64,000 bases of DNA from JBCBGF01 sp038526915 (lineage in GTDB: Bacteria > Pseudomonadota > Alphaproteobacteria > Rhodobacterales > Rhodobacteraceae). Both the position numbers and the translations under genes were made by a program. A model generated the notes under the pieces. That model searched no databases and had not been told where the DNA came from. It saw only the letters and a program-made list of their open reading frames with translations. Below, piece after piece: positions 1-9,134 of this stretch. Position 1 is the stretch's first letter. Each line of letters opens with the position of its first letter. The stretch covers positions 1,054,001 to 1,118,000 of the forward strand of contig JBCBGF010000001.1 in assembly GCA_038526915.1 (NCBI GenBank). Direction: 5' to 3'.

Positions 1-136
1 CCTCTGCCGACGCGGAGCCGAGATACTGCAAGAACCCCGATGGCTCCGGGTCTACGTCTTGTGCAGAGACCGGCACAGCAAAACACGCGGCGCCAATGAG
101 CAATCCGCGCAACACCCCATTTACCAGTCTATTCAC
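1..136 (-). CDS. Exported protein, N-terminal part only
   Basis: A minus-strand reading frame starts with GTG at 136 and runs off the left edge. It overlaps the stop of the caspase-like gene (GTGAATAG), so the two are probably translationally coupled. The first residues are a classic signal peptide: Arg near the start, a hydrophobic stretch (VLRGLLIGAACFAVPV) and cleavage around SAQ-D. Only about 45 residues are visible, so no family can be assigned. It continues the run of exported proteins in this array. Confidence 0.55.
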   Translation of the reverse strand, partial: MNRLVNGVLRGLLIGAACFAVPVSAQDVDPEPSGFLQYLGSASAE

Positions 137-1442
137 GATCCCAGTTGAAATCCCAGTCGCGTCCGCCATTCTCTTGCTTCCCAATGTACAGATTCAATTT
201 GGTTTCTTCGCGAAAATAGTGCCGCGCTAGAACCTCGCGAAACTCCTCGATGCTCCCGAAGTTTCGGTACCGCTGCGGCCCATCCGCCTCCACGAATGTG
301 AGACGAGAAATAATATCGTCATTCTCCACGCGCTTTCCCGGGCTTGACTGCAGAACACGCACTCCGTTGTGTTCCGGTGCATAGTTCAATCCCTCTATCC
401 CGAGGTCTGATAGCGCAGCGGCAGCGATGCAGGCGTTCACCGAATCCGTGTTGGTTGTTCCGATCGAGCGAACCGGCGCAGTATCGCGGGCGGCCAGCGC
501 CTCGGCGAGGTAATCCTCGTTCAGGACACAGGCGCGGGGGTCGATGCGCCAGTCTGCGCCCGGCGCAACATTGAGCGAGGTGTTTGCCACGTTCGCCACG
601 CTAAACCGACCATTGATTGTATCGAACAGAACGTGGGGGATCTGAAGCTGGCGTTGCCCCGTGGCGCCGGCGGCATCTGCCGCACGCCGGCTCATGCGTT
701 CAACTTCGATCCGGACATCTGCAAAAACGCTAAGAAGGGGGCGGTCATCCCGAATGGCCGGCAGAAAAGCGCGTGAAAACACGGAAAGGCTGTTGGGGTC
801 TTCTCTCTCAAAGTTGTCGAGAACGTCATAGGCGATGCCGCGCGGTGAGGAACTGAACAAAACCAGCACCTCGTCAACGCCCGACCCATCGAAGGACTGC
901 CGCACCGGTTCCTGTGAGACGCCTTGAACAAGGGTTTCATCCGAACACGCGTTGATAACCGCGATGATGCGTGCGGGTTCATTGATCGCAAGCCTTTCAA
1001 TGACAGACATCAGCGGCATAGAGCCAGCGATCATGTCATCATGCGTTTGAAACTGCTCACCGTCTTCGGCCACCCCAACCAAATAGTTTTGCCCCTGGTC
1101 TGAAAATCCGTGGCCATTGAACACGAACAAAACTTCAGACCCGGCACCGATCTGCCTGGCGGCGGAAAAGATCATTCGTTCCATTCCGCCTTTTGTGAGG
1201 TTGTCGAGACTTTCATTGATGACCGTCCAGCCTAGCTCAGCAAGCGTATCCGCATATGCGATGGCATCATTTTGGGTCGTCAGAAGATTGAAATTTGAAC
1301 TGGGGCGCGGGTCACCATTGGGTAAGCGCTCGTACTCGTTGTTCCCTATAATAATTGCGAACCTATCCGGTGGCGCACCGTGCGCATAACCCCCGGCCCA
1401 AGCCAGCATAAGAATTGAGACAAAGGTCAAGCGCGCAAGCAT
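129..1442 (-). CDS. Exported caspase-fold (C14-like) peptidase
   Basis: The 437-residue protein has a signal peptide (residues 1-22) and then a caspase/metacaspase p20-like domain. The opening strand is FAIIIGNNEY. The putative catalytic His111 lies in FNGHGFSDQG and Cys166 in AVINACSDET, the expected dyad order and spacing. The C-terminal third (about 280-437) matches nothing I recognise. Caspase-fold peptidases cleave after Arg/Lys or Asp; the substrate here is unknown. The signal peptide places it in the periplasm. It follows a TAXI-type binding protein gene after a 10-base gap, so the two are probably co-transcribed. A second caspase-fold protein lies at 5775-7274. Confidence 0.85.
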   Translation of the reverse strand: MLARLTFVSILMLAWAGGYAHGAPPDRFAIIIGNNEYERLPNGDPRPSSNFNLLTTQNDAIAYADTLAELGWTVINESLDNLTKGGMERMIFSAARQIGAGSEVLFVFNGHGFSDQGQNYLVGVAEDGEQFQTHDDMIAGSMPLMSVIERLAINEPARIIAVINACSDETLVQGVSQEPVRQSFDGSGVDEVLVLFSSSPRGIAYDVLDNFEREDPNSLSVFSRAFLPAIRDDRPLLSVFADVRIEVERMSRRAADAAGATGQRQLQIPHVLFDTINGRFSVANVANTSLNVAPGADWRIDPRACVLNEDYLAEALAARDTAPVRSIGTTNTDSVNACIAAAALSDLGIEGLNYAPEHNGVRVLQSSPGKRVENDDIISRLTFVEADGPQRYRNFGSIEEFREVLARHYFREETKLNLYIGKQENGGRDWDFNWDRE

Positions 1443-1452
1443 CGCTCTAATC

Positions 1453-2463
1453 CTATCGGCCGTTTAAAACGGGTTCCGAGCAGCGATATAGATCACCGCG
1501 GCTCGCCGCTGTTGTGAGATCAACATCGGCCCATTTCTCATGCCCAACGCCCGCCTGCACCATGCTCGGATATGTTTCAACGATCCGACGGGTCATGTCG
1601 GCGATCTGCTGGCAATATGGGTTCGCCTCGTCGTAATCGAACGCGACCAACAGCGCGCGTACGCTTATTGTGCGAACATCTTCCTTCAGCCATGGATATG
1701 TTCCGCGCTCGATAACGGCGGAAGAGTATGGTGAATCGCGACCACCAGGAACATTTGGCAGATCGAGCGGCATTAACGTCACGCCTTTGTCGGTGGGGAT
1801 TTTCTGCGCAAACTCACTTGGCGCGCCTGCGACGTAGAACGCCACGTCATAGTCCTCGCCCAAACCGGGGAGCCCATCATCGTAATCGCCGTTCGACCAA
1901 TCGAGGGGGCTTTCGACGTTGGCTTGAAGATCAAAAAGCCATCGCGCCGTCATATTATGCCCGCTCCGCTCGTCACCCGCCGCAACGGTTAGCCCGCGCT
2001 CTTTGATGTCTGCGAGGCTTGTCGCGGCGTTATCGGTAAGCGTAAAGACGTGGACCTCCTCATTGTATAGCGGAAGAACGACTTTGATGCGGTCCACGAT
2101 ATCGCTCAGAATTTGATTGCTTCGAGATCTCTCGCGCAATTGTTCAAGTACATCCGCTTGAACCAAAGCCAACTGGAAGTGCCGGTTTTGGTTTTGGATG
2201 TCGTATCCGAGAAGCCGCCGTAGATTTTCGATTGATCCATCGCTCTCCACGATCTCGAAAGGAGTGTTTCGTGGAAGCATCTGTTTTATGTCTTCCGCAA
2301 AAGCGTAGTAAGTTCCGTTAGGGCCACCCGTGGTGATCGTCAGTGGCGGAATGTCTGATTGTGCCCAAGCAGCTGTTGACCCGATGCAGAACAAAGCCAC
2401 GGTACTTGCCAGAGAACACGCTTTGAATCGTTGGGCATAGTCCATAAGGAAGCGAAATTTCAT
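1453..2463 (-). CDS. TAXI-family TRAP-type substrate-binding protein
   Basis: The 336-residue protein has a signal peptide (cleavage near AWAQ-S) followed by the TAXI family opening LTITTGGPNGTYYAFAEDI. It continues with the type-II binding-protein pattern of two lobes, including LALVQADVLEQL and ERGLTVAAGDERSGHN. TAXI proteins normally deliver a ligand to fused DctQM permeases. No permease gene is visible nearby, so this copy may serve as a periplasmic sensor or scaffold for the neighbouring caspase-like protein (inference). The start ATG at 2463 lies 14 bases after the stop of the upstream coiled-coil gene. Confidence 0.82.
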   Translation of the reverse strand: MKFRFLMDYAQRFKACSLASTVALFCIGSTAAWAQSDIPPLTITTGGPNGTYYAFAEDIKQMLPRNTPFEIVESDGSIENLRRLLGYDIQNQNRHFQLALVQADVLEQLRERSRSNQILSDIVDRIKVVLPLYNEEVHVFTLTDNAATSLADIKERGLTVAAGDERSGHNMTARWLFDLQANVESPLDWSNGDYDDGLPGLGEDYDVAFYVAGAPSEFAQKIPTDKGVTLMPLDLPNVPGGRDSPYSSAVIERGTYPWLKEDVRTISVRALLVAFDYDEANPYCQQIADMTRRIVETYPSMVQAGVGHEKWADVDLTTAASRGDLYRCSEPVLNGR

Positions 2464-2477
2464 CGAGTGACGACCTT

Positions 2478-3323
2478 CTATTGGAGCGATATTTCGGCGC
2501 GCCGAACATAGGCGAGGCCATGGATGGGATGGACGATGGCGATCATTGCTGTGTTCGGATCATTTTCATTGAGAACAATTATCTCGTCATCTTCCGACCG
2601 GTTGGTTGCAAAGCCAATCGACTGCTCGGATGGCCCGTCCAAAAGCTCAACACCTCGCGGGAGGCGGGCAAATCGAAGCGAAGATATCGGACTTGGCCCT
2701 GTGCCAGCCTGCAAGATCTCAGCAGCGCGCTCTAATGTCGAGGCTCGCTGACGCTGGCGGTCAAGTTTCGCAAGCACTTCCTGCAAGACTTCGATCTCTG
2801 GAAGCTCTGGATTAGGGGCCGCAGGGGCAAACGCCGCTACTTCACCCAACGCAGCGTAATTCTCTCGGAGTTGCTGAAGCTGCGCGGCCAATAACTCGCG
2901 ACGGACAAGTAAGTCGTTGAGTTGACCACGAAATTGTTCGAGGGGGTCCGTGTCCGCAAGGGACAAGTCGCACCAAACCGCATACTTTTGTCTCTCAGCG
3001 TTGGGGATCGCCTGGCAGTCGGGGTTCAGCGCGGCCGTAAGCCAACTCCAAGGGCGTGCACGTTCCGCCTCAATCCTTTGCAGCTTCTGATCAATAATCT
3101 CTTCCAGGTAGCCTGGCAACTCAGTGATATATCGTACCTCGCAAGCGTCGTAGCGAAGCCATTCGACTACTGGGACCATGTCGCAGTCGGTTATCTGCAA
3201 TGTCGCAAGATCGTCGACGAAGCCGTCAAGAACTGTGAACGCAGATTGGGCATGAATGCTCGGAGCGGGAAATGCGATCGCAACGCACAGTGCAATCAGA
3301 TTTCTGTGTCCCCGGAACTCCAT
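2478..3323 (-). CDS. Exported coiled-coil protein of unknown function
   Basis: I chose ATG 3323 over the upstream TTG at 3344 because MEFRGHRNLIALCVAIAFP then gives a normal signal peptide ending near IHAQ. The 281-residue product has a central predicted coiled coil (LNDLLVRRELLAAQLQQL and following, then LQEVLAKLDRQRQRASTLE). The C-terminal segment, rich in beta strand (LPRGVELLDGP... to AYVRRAEISLQ), resembles a small SH3-like fold, though that is only an impression. Family unknown. It is the first gene of the leftward array and is divergent from 3456-4103. Confidence 0.7.
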   Translation of the reverse strand: MEFRGHRNLIALCVAIAFPAPSIHAQSAFTVLDGFVDDLATLQITDCDMVPVVEWLRYDACEVRYITELPGYLEEIIDQKLQRIEAERARPWSWLTAALNPDCQAIPNAERQKYAVWCDLSLADTDPLEQFRGQLNDLLVRRELLAAQLQQLRENYAALGEVAAFAPAAPNPELPEIEVLQEVLAKLDRQRQRASTLERAAEILQAGTGPSPISSLRFARLPRGVELLDGPSEQSIGFATNRSEDDEIIVLNENDPNTAMIAIVHPIHGLAYVRRAEISLQ

Positions 3324-3455
3324 AGTCTTAAAATCGCTCCACAAACAAAAGGCTCAACAACTCATTGCGGCAACCCGACACCACTACTATCCTTGCGTAA
3401 TGGGCTTAATTCAAATGATTCTTTAGTTTGTATTTCAGGTGAGGGTTACGCGGTA

Positions 3456-4103
3456 ATGCTGGCGAAGGTCATACCGACAGCCGTTTGGGCGTTTTGCCTG
3501 TTGGCATGTGTTTCTGTATCTTCTGCTCAAGAGGTCAGCTTCGATATCGAACGGCTCTCGCTTCAAGAGATAGACAAGACCTTAGAGGAAATTGAGCGAC
3601 GCCTTGCCTTGGCTTCGATTGGCGTTGCCCCGGCAACGCCAATCGTAGAGGAACCTACGGATGACAATACAACCAATAATGCTAGCGCGTTGCTTGTTGA
3701 TAGATCTCGTACGAGCCCCCGCTGCTTTGCAGACAACTTCCAGAACCTCACGACGCCAGTGCAGATGGACCAATACTTTGATAGGATGGAAGACCAGCTG
3801 AACGAAGCGATGGTTTATCTCGGTTCCGTAGTGCAACTTCAGACCGGCCTTCAAAACTCAAGCTGCACCGAACCGATGCAGGGCCTGCTCCAGGTATCAT
3901 CGACGAGTATTGCGGCGATCTCGCGCCCAGAACTATCCGATCTAACGTTTCACCTTGAGACCTGTTGGCCCGACGATGTCTTAAACGAAGTCGACGGTAG
4001 TGATCTTGACGTGGACAGCAGGTACACCCGCGCGCGTCAGATCCTCCAGCTCCTTGGTCGGGCACAGCTGCAGCTGTCCCAAGCCACGGAAGCATGTGGT
4101 TGA
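3456..4103 (+). CDS. Exported protein of unknown function
   Basis: The long open frame extends far upstream, but ATG 3456 follows a purine-rich AGGTGAGGG and gives a signal peptide (MLAKVIPTAVWAFCLLACVSVSSAQ). The mature part of about 190 residues begins with a heptad-like acidic helix (IDKTLEEIERRLALAS). It has several cysteines (CFADNF, SSCTEPM, ETCWPDD, EACG) that could form periplasmic disulfides. No family recognised. The gene ends one base before the next start at 4105, so the pair is very likely one transcript. Confidence 0.65.
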   Translation: MLAKVIPTAVWAFCLLACVSVSSAQEVSFDIERLSLQEIDKTLEEIERRLALASIGVAPATPIVEEPTDDNTTNNASALLVDRSRTSPRCFADNFQNLTTPVQMDQYFDRMEDQLNEAMVYLGSVVQLQTGLQNSSCTEPMQGLLQVSSTSIAAISRPELSDLTFHLETCWPDDVLNEVDGSDLDVDSRYTRARQILQLLGRAQLQLSQATEACG

Positions 4104-4104
4104 G

Positions 4105-5169
4105 ATGCTGAGGCAAAGATTGTTGATATCGCTGCTTGCGATGCTGGCTTGGCCCGCTCAGGCGCAAGACATCCCTAAGGAACTTGCAGAGATTTATGCC
4201 CTCATCCGAAGCGCCAACGTAAAACTGGGTGTCTTAGAGGAACAGGTGGCACTTGCTGAACAGGAAGTGGCACGCCTCCAAAACGCCGCAAACCGCAGAT
4301 CCCGCGATCAGGAGGCCATCGAACAGAGCAGCTTCGCTGTGGGTCTGGGGATCGAAATCGCAGAGCACGATATGATCGAAAGCGCCGACAGAATATGCCG
4401 GGATGAATTCCTGGCGGCGGGTAACCCGAGCCTGTCGGTCTCGGAAAATGCACTCATCGACTGCGCTGACACACTGACGCTACGGGCCAGGTACAATGTC
4501 ACTTTCGATTGCTCGAGCGTTCATCTGGAAGCGCTAGCCAACGGAGAAATCGGGCTTTCAGGCTATGTTAAAGCGGAACAGGATCTCGCCGACTTGCAGG
4601 CGCAATTCGGAACGATGGCAACACGGAACGTAGATGTTCTGCCATTTCCGGCCTGCGAAGCCCTTGATGTGCTTGAACTTCCGCTCAGCTCCGAACGTCG
4701 CCCGACAGTCAGCCTTTTATCTGATTTAGAAAATATCTCGTTTGGCGATAGTCTCGCGTTTCGGGTCACTACCCCAGATTTCTTTTCCTTTCTGTATGTC
4801 GTCTATCTCCAAGCTGATGGGGCAGTCGTAAACTTGATGCCCAGACGACGCCTTATGCGCGCGCAGCAGGACCCAAACACGACACTCTACTTCGGCGATG
4901 GCCGCGATGGACGACAGACTTACACAGCTCAACCCCCTTCAGGCACTGAGGCGATCATTGCGATCGCTGCGCGAAGTCCAATCGATGCGCTAGATGTTTT
5001 GGAAGATGAAGCTGACGGACAACTCAAGTCAGATCGCGGCCGTGGTGCCAGAATTGACCAAGTTGAGTTCTTAAGTCTGCTAGAGGCAAGTCTGCAAGAG
5101 ATGGCAAGCCAAGGCGGTGGGCGGCGGGAAGTCTCGGCAGGGGTTCTTCATCTGAATGTAATTCCATGA
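4105..5169 (+). CDS. Exported DUF4384-domain protein with coiled coil
   Basis: ATG 4105 gives a signal peptide (MLRQRLLISLLAMLAWPAQAQ). The 354-residue product has a coiled coil at about 30-75 (LGVLEEQVALAEQEVARLQ) and four cysteines in the middle. A C-terminal DUF4384-like domain contains LAFRVTTPDFFSFLYVVYLQ, ADGAVVNLMPRR and the later strand EAIIAIAARSPID. DUF4384 domains are often found with or near bacterial caspase-like peptidases and are thought to be non-catalytic. That agrees with the two caspase-like genes flanking this array. Probably periplasmic. Confidence 0.75.
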   Translation: MLRQRLLISLLAMLAWPAQAQDIPKELAEIYALIRSANVKLGVLEEQVALAEQEVARLQNAANRRSRDQEAIEQSSFAVGLGIEIAEHDMIESADRICRDEFLAAGNPSLSVSENALIDCADTLTLRARYNVTFDCSSVHLEALANGEIGLSGYVKAEQDLADLQAQFGTMATRNVDVLPFPACEALDVLELPLSSERRPTVSLLSDLENISFGDSLAFRVTTPDFFSFLYVVYLQADGAVVNLMPRRRLMRAQQDPNTTLYFGDGRDGRQTYTAQPPSGTEAIIAIAARSPIDALDVLEDEADGQLKSDRGRGARIDQVEFLSLLEASLQEMASQGGGRREVSAGVLHLNVIP

Positions 5170-5223
5170 TTTACTACGTGTTATAGTATTTGGGCTGATT
5201 GATTCTCGCTGGGTGGTGGAATT

Positions 5224-5766
5224 ATGTCATTTACGAAAGTCTTTTTGCTTGCCGTCGGGTTTGCTTTGGGCAGTCCAGCTTTGGCACAGCAACAGTCGAG
5301 CGCCGCAATCATAGACGCGCTTATGGTTGAAAAGGCGGGCCCAACCGTCCGCTCCATGAATAGCATTGCCAAGCGGGGCATTGATGTAAGCGGTCCATTG
5401 CCGCCGATGATTGATCTACCGTCGATATCGCTGACGGTGAATTTCGAACTTGGGTCTGACAAACTGACGACGGATGGCATGATCGCATTGCGATCTTTGG
5501 CCAAAGCCCTGTTGGACACGCGCCTGAAAGGTATGGTGTTCCAGGTCGCGGGTCACACGGACGGGCGTGGTGATGCCGCATACAACCAGGGTTTGTCCGA
5601 GCGTCGGGCCATGAGGGTCGTGAACCATTTGGTCACGCACTATGAGGTCCCGCGCACGCAGATGATCCCTGTCGGCCATGGGTTTTCCAGGCCCATGGAC
5701 CCAGGAGACCTCTTAAACCCGCTGAATCGTCGGGTCGAAATCATTAACCTTGAACCATTATCGTAG
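5224..5766 (+). CDS. OmpA-domain exported protein
   Basis: The 180-residue protein has a signal peptide (cleavage near ALAQ-Q) and a C-terminal OmpA/MotB peptidoglycan-binding domain. The domain carries the pattern VNFELGSDKLT, VAGHTDGRGDAAYNQGLSERRA and NRRVEIINL. The conserved Asp in HTDGRGD and Arg in NRRVEI, which contact meso-diaminopimelate, are present. There is no beta-barrel or lipobox, so it is a soluble periplasmic wall-binding protein. It lies 8 bases before the second caspase-like gene and may anchor that system to the wall (inference). Confidence 0.85.
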   Translation: MSFTKVFLLAVGFALGSPALAQQQSSAAIIDALMVEKAGPTVRSMNSIAKRGIDVSGPLPPMIDLPSISLTVNFELGSDKLTTDGMIALRSLAKALLDTRLKGMVFQVAGHTDGRGDAAYNQGLSERRAMRVVNHLVTHYEVPRTQMIPVGHGFSRPMDPGDLLNPLNRRVEIINLEPLS

Positions 5767-5774
5767 GCGGAGAA

Positions 5775-7274
5775 ATGAATATGAAAGCAAAGGTTGTCAT
5801 CGTATTTCTGGCGGCTGCAGTGTTCCTCAGCCTGCTTTCCGCGCCTGTTCTGGCCGAGCGACGTTTGGCGCTTGTGGTCGGCAATGGCGATTATCAATTC
5901 GCACAACCGCTCGCGAATCCTGTTAACGATGCGCGCGCGATGGCCGATAAGCTCGAAAGCCTTGGGTTTGAGACATACGCTGGCTTCGATCTCGATCGCT
6001 TCGGGATGGAGCGTCTTTTGCGCGACTTCACACGTGCGTCGAAAGACAGCGACCTAAATGTTTTCTTCTATGCTGGCCACGGGATGGCCGTGGGGGGCAC
6101 AAACTACCTCGTGCCAATTGACGCCGCTTTCGAGGATGAGACTGCGGTCGATTTCGAGGCGATCGCGGTAGATTTTGTGACCCGCCAGATGACCCTCTCC
6201 GATGCGGTGAACCTCGTCTTCCTAGATGCGTGTCGCGATAATCCCCTGTCCCGTTCGCTGGCGCGTTCCATGGGAACAACTCGATCTGCGGCGATCGGAA
6301 ACGGACTTGCTGAAATGAAGATTGCGAACCCTGGAAAAGGAATGGCAATCGCGTTCGCTACCAGCCCAGGCGACGTGGCACTCGACGGAGAAGGCAATAA
6401 TTCTCCGTTCACGACAGCCCTCCTCCGGCATCTCGATGCCGAGAATACCGATATCGCGGAAGTATTTACCCGCGTGACTGGCGATGTCTATGAGAGCACG
6501 AACCAGGCACAGCGGCCTTGGATCAATGTTTCGTTGACGGGTCCCGTTGCGCTGAACCCGGTCGAGCGTGCTACCACCGCAGTTGATAACGTGGCTAGTT
6601 TGGGCGCTTCCACGGAAAATGGCTCATCACCCACGAACGGTGCCATGCTGGAAGAGCAAAAGCTGCTTTTCTCGCTTGCACGTGAAACCGGTGATGTCGA
6701 GGATTACAAAGCGTACCTTGATAGCTTTCCAAACGGTCTTTACGCCAACAATGCGCGGCGGATGATCCGTAAATTGGAAGGCGAGAGCACGCAGACGGCA
6801 TCGCTGTCAACGTCTCGCAATTCGTCGCCGGCACACTCTGGCGCCGTGAGCCGCGCCGATGCGATAGATGAATTTGGTCCTCTGGTCTTGAGGGTAACGC
6901 CAGCGCTTCAGTCTCTTCCGGCGACAGAAATAACGGAGCGTGACCTTCAACTCGACCGGACCTTGCGTGGCAACATTCAGTCGCGTTTGAACGCGACCGG
7001 CAACAATGTTGGTGTCGTTGATGGGCAATGGGGCCCCAAGACGCGTTCGGGCATCGCCAGTTGGCAATCCATGAATGGACTGATGCCCTCTGGTTACCTT
7101 AATATGGCCCAGTATGAGTTGCTGGTCGCACAAACCGAAGGTCGCTATGCCCCCTACCAGCCGCAGGTCCGACGGAGTTCTGGCCAGAAGACAACCAAGA
7201 AGAACGTCGTCACCAACAACAACATCGGTGCAGCTTTGCTCGGTGTCGCGATCGGAACAATTTTGTCAAAGTAG
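5775..7274 (+). CDS. Exported caspase-fold peptidase with C-terminal peptidoglycan-binding-like domain
   Basis: The 499-residue protein has a signal peptide (residues 1-27) and then a full caspase p20-type domain. It opens RRLALVVGNGDY, carries the putative catalytic His102 in FYAGHGMAVGG and Cys153 in VFLDACRDNP, and keeps the TSPGDVALDG loop. A TPR-like segment follows near 300-335 (ETGDVEDYKAYLDSFPNG). Near 395-455 is a peptidoglycan-binding-like repeat (GVVDGQWGPKTRSGIASWQ). The last residues are a hydrophobic helix (IGAALLGVAIGTILS), a possible membrane tail. It is the last gene of the rightward exported array. Confidence 0.88.
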   Translation: MNMKAKVVIVFLAAAVFLSLLSAPVLAERRLALVVGNGDYQFAQPLANPVNDARAMADKLESLGFETYAGFDLDRFGMERLLRDFTRASKDSDLNVFFYAGHGMAVGGTNYLVPIDAAFEDETAVDFEAIAVDFVTRQMTLSDAVNLVFLDACRDNPLSRSLARSMGTTRSAAIGNGLAEMKIANPGKGMAIAFATSPGDVALDGEGNNSPFTTALLRHLDAENTDIAEVFTRVTGDVYESTNQAQRPWINVSLTGPVALNPVERATTAVDNVASLGASTENGSSPTNGAMLEEQKLLFSLARETGDVEDYKAYLDSFPNGLYANNARRMIRKLEGESTQTASLSTSRNSSPAHSGAVSRADAIDEFGPLVLRVTPALQSLPATEITERDLQLDRTLRGNIQSRLNATGNNVGVVDGQWGPKTRSGIASWQSMNGLMPSGYLNMAQYELLVAQTEGRYAPYQPQVRRSSGQKTTKKNVVTNNNIGAALLGVAIGTILSK

Positions 7275-7399
7275 CTTTGGACAGGCAAAACGTGCCGAGT
7301 AGTGCTTGGCTTAGTAAGCCATCTCGTCGGCGTTTCGTTGAGCGCTGGCTGTTGCCTGCTTTGATCTGGCAGAGTGGCGAGCCGCGTCTTTGTTGACAG

Positions 7400-8650
7400 T
7401 GACCGCTCCCCTGAGTGTCCCCATTTGCTGGTCTGCGCTCTTGAATGTTCTGTTCCTCTTTTGACGCTAAGTGGTACTTCAAAGGTAAGGCTTTCGAGGC
7501 TTGACTGGGGCGCTCGCGATTGTCGTTGGTGCGCCACGAGGCAGGCACGGTAGTTTATTGATCGTGCCATCGGTTCGAGCCTAATAGACGAAGGGACGGA
7601 AAACGGTATTCGTTTAAACACTCCTAGCACATACACGCGTTGAAGCTCTCCACCAGACCGTTTTGCATAGCCTCTCCGGAAACAATCTAGTGCCAGTCGA
7701 CTTTGCGATTTTTCTACCATCTCAACATAGCACCCGACGTCAGTTCGGTTCTGACGCCGCTGGCCACACGGCAGGGCTCCCTGCGCAGCTCGGCGATCCG
7801 GTGCAACTCGCGTGCTAAACCTGCGCCGCGGATGGGAGTATCGAACACTACGGCCAGAATTCACTGCTGAAGTCATCAGTTACGTCCAGCAACTAGAGCC
7901 TCGGTCCATCCCCTTGGGCGTCGAATTTAAAGTCGCGCGACCCTTTCTGGTTCGGGGCTTGCGGGATGGTCATTGGTGTCTTTGTGCCCACTGCGCGCTT
8001 GCATCCCGTTCTTTTACAAACGGGTAAGCCTTCTTTGTGGTAAAGCCGGTGCAGCTTCTTCCAATTCACTGCCCAGCCTTTGCGCTTCAGCAGCACGTGC
8101 AACCGACAAGAACCCAACTGCCTCCGCTTGGACGCGAGTTCTTTCATCATCGCCCGCAGTTCCATGACTGCAGGGCGCTTCGACGTGCGCCGATCCACCC
8201 GCAGATCAAGTCCGCCCCACGCACAGGCTCGGTGTTGTTCGTAGCCTCTAGACTTCATGGCCCCGTTCACCGCACGTTTCCGCGAACACTCGTCTCTGAC
8301 ACTCGGACCAATCGCGCGATATAGCCACTGCTGAGACGTCTTTTTTGCATCTCTTTCAGCTTGACCACTTCCATTTTTTCCCGGCCAGCATCTTCTTTAG
8401 CTCAGCGTTCTCAGACACCAGGGCCTCCAAACGTCGTGCGCTGGACACTTCGACGTCGCCATCCGTAGATCGCTATGTGTAGAAAGTGGTATCGCTGGTT
8501 CTATGCTTGCGGCACATCTGCCTAGCGCCAAGTCTTGGTTGATGCTCCTTCGGAAGGGCAATGAACTGGTCTTGGCTGTTCAGGTTCTTGTCATCGTCCG
8601 TCTCCGCGCTTTGAGAACATGCATACTCGAAATACCAGTGTGTTCATTGG
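7400..8650 (-). pseudogene. Decayed IS3-family (IS407-like) insertion element
   Basis: Fragments of both transposase frames can be read on the minus strand. Around 8400-8525 an orfA remnant reads SDTTFYT, a stop, then ARRLEALVSENAELKKML. Around 7893-8270 an orfB N-terminus reads MMKELASKRRQLGSCRLHVL ... KKLHRLYHKEGL ... MTIPQAPNQ. Around 7420-7720 the orfB C-terminus (AMQNGLVESFN, stop, ECLNEYRFPSL) is in another frame. Several stops and frameshifts interrupt it, so it is dead. I could not define terminal inverted repeats, and the limits are approximate. The stretch 7275-7400 holds nothing else I can name. Confidence 0.75.
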
Positions 8651-8775
8651 AGTAGGTCAGATTGGCTAAACTGGGTGATTCCGACGCGTCCAATTTTGTA
8701 TAGCTTAAAGTGAGCTCCCGAACGCCTCAACGCGGTCAAAAAACAAGCCAAATGGAGCTTCTGTTGGTGCGGAGT

Positions 8776-8810
8776 GGGCGGAATCGAACCACCGACACGA
8801 GGATTTTCAA
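8776..8810. repeat. 35-base copy of part of tRNA-Phe: old attachment-site remnant
   Basis: These 35 bases are identical, in the same orientation, to 26568-26602 inside the tRNA-Phe gene, covering its anticodon-loop to T-arm portion. The flank to the left keeps TGGTGC, like the tRNA CCA end, but then diverges. Such partial tRNA copies are left when an element integrates into a tRNA gene. It lies outside the younger island, which has its own core at 10015, so it probably marks an older insertion. Confidence 0.8.
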
Positions 8811-9134
8811 CTCATACCGATAGTATTGTTTTCACTGAATAAAATATCTTAGGCCGGGAGTAACGAGGATAAAAGTTTCTCAGGTCTACCCCCAAAAGTA
8901 CCCCCAATTTCAACTGCTTAGGATTCCAAGCGGTTATCCATACCGAGAAGAGACAAAAGCGAGCCAAAATGGTACTTTGAAGCAATATGCAAGAATACAA
9001 AATCAACTAAGAGATTACTTATCAAGGCGACTTTGTGATTGAGGCAGCTACCCGAGAGGATGCTGAAAGAGAAGCGCGCGACATGGCGTTAGACGGATAC
9101 GGCCTTCGGGATTGCGAGCCAGTATCATCTGAAA
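8811..9134. other. AT-rich accessory junction with a possible 36-codon ORF
   Basis: No convincing full gene is present. Near 8888-8908 there are two CCCCCA/TACCCCC-type repeats (minus strand GGGGGTA). A plus-strand frame from GTG 9035 to the stop at 9145 encodes 36 residues (VIEAATREDAEREARDMALD ...). The same frame upstream (MQEYKIN, TAA, EITYQGDF) is broken by a stop, so it looks like the end of a decayed small gene. It overlaps the DUF4145 gene end by a few bases. Confidence 0.35.

Noticed and set aside
2922..3455. Long plus-strand extension upstream of the exported protein at 3456
   Set aside because: It runs antisense over the divergent exported coiled-coil gene and lacks a start signal; the signal peptide at 3456 marks the real start.
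8776..8810. Possible second functional tRNA-Phe
   Set aside because: Only the anticodon-loop to T-arm part is present; the 5' half and a matching acceptor stem are missing.
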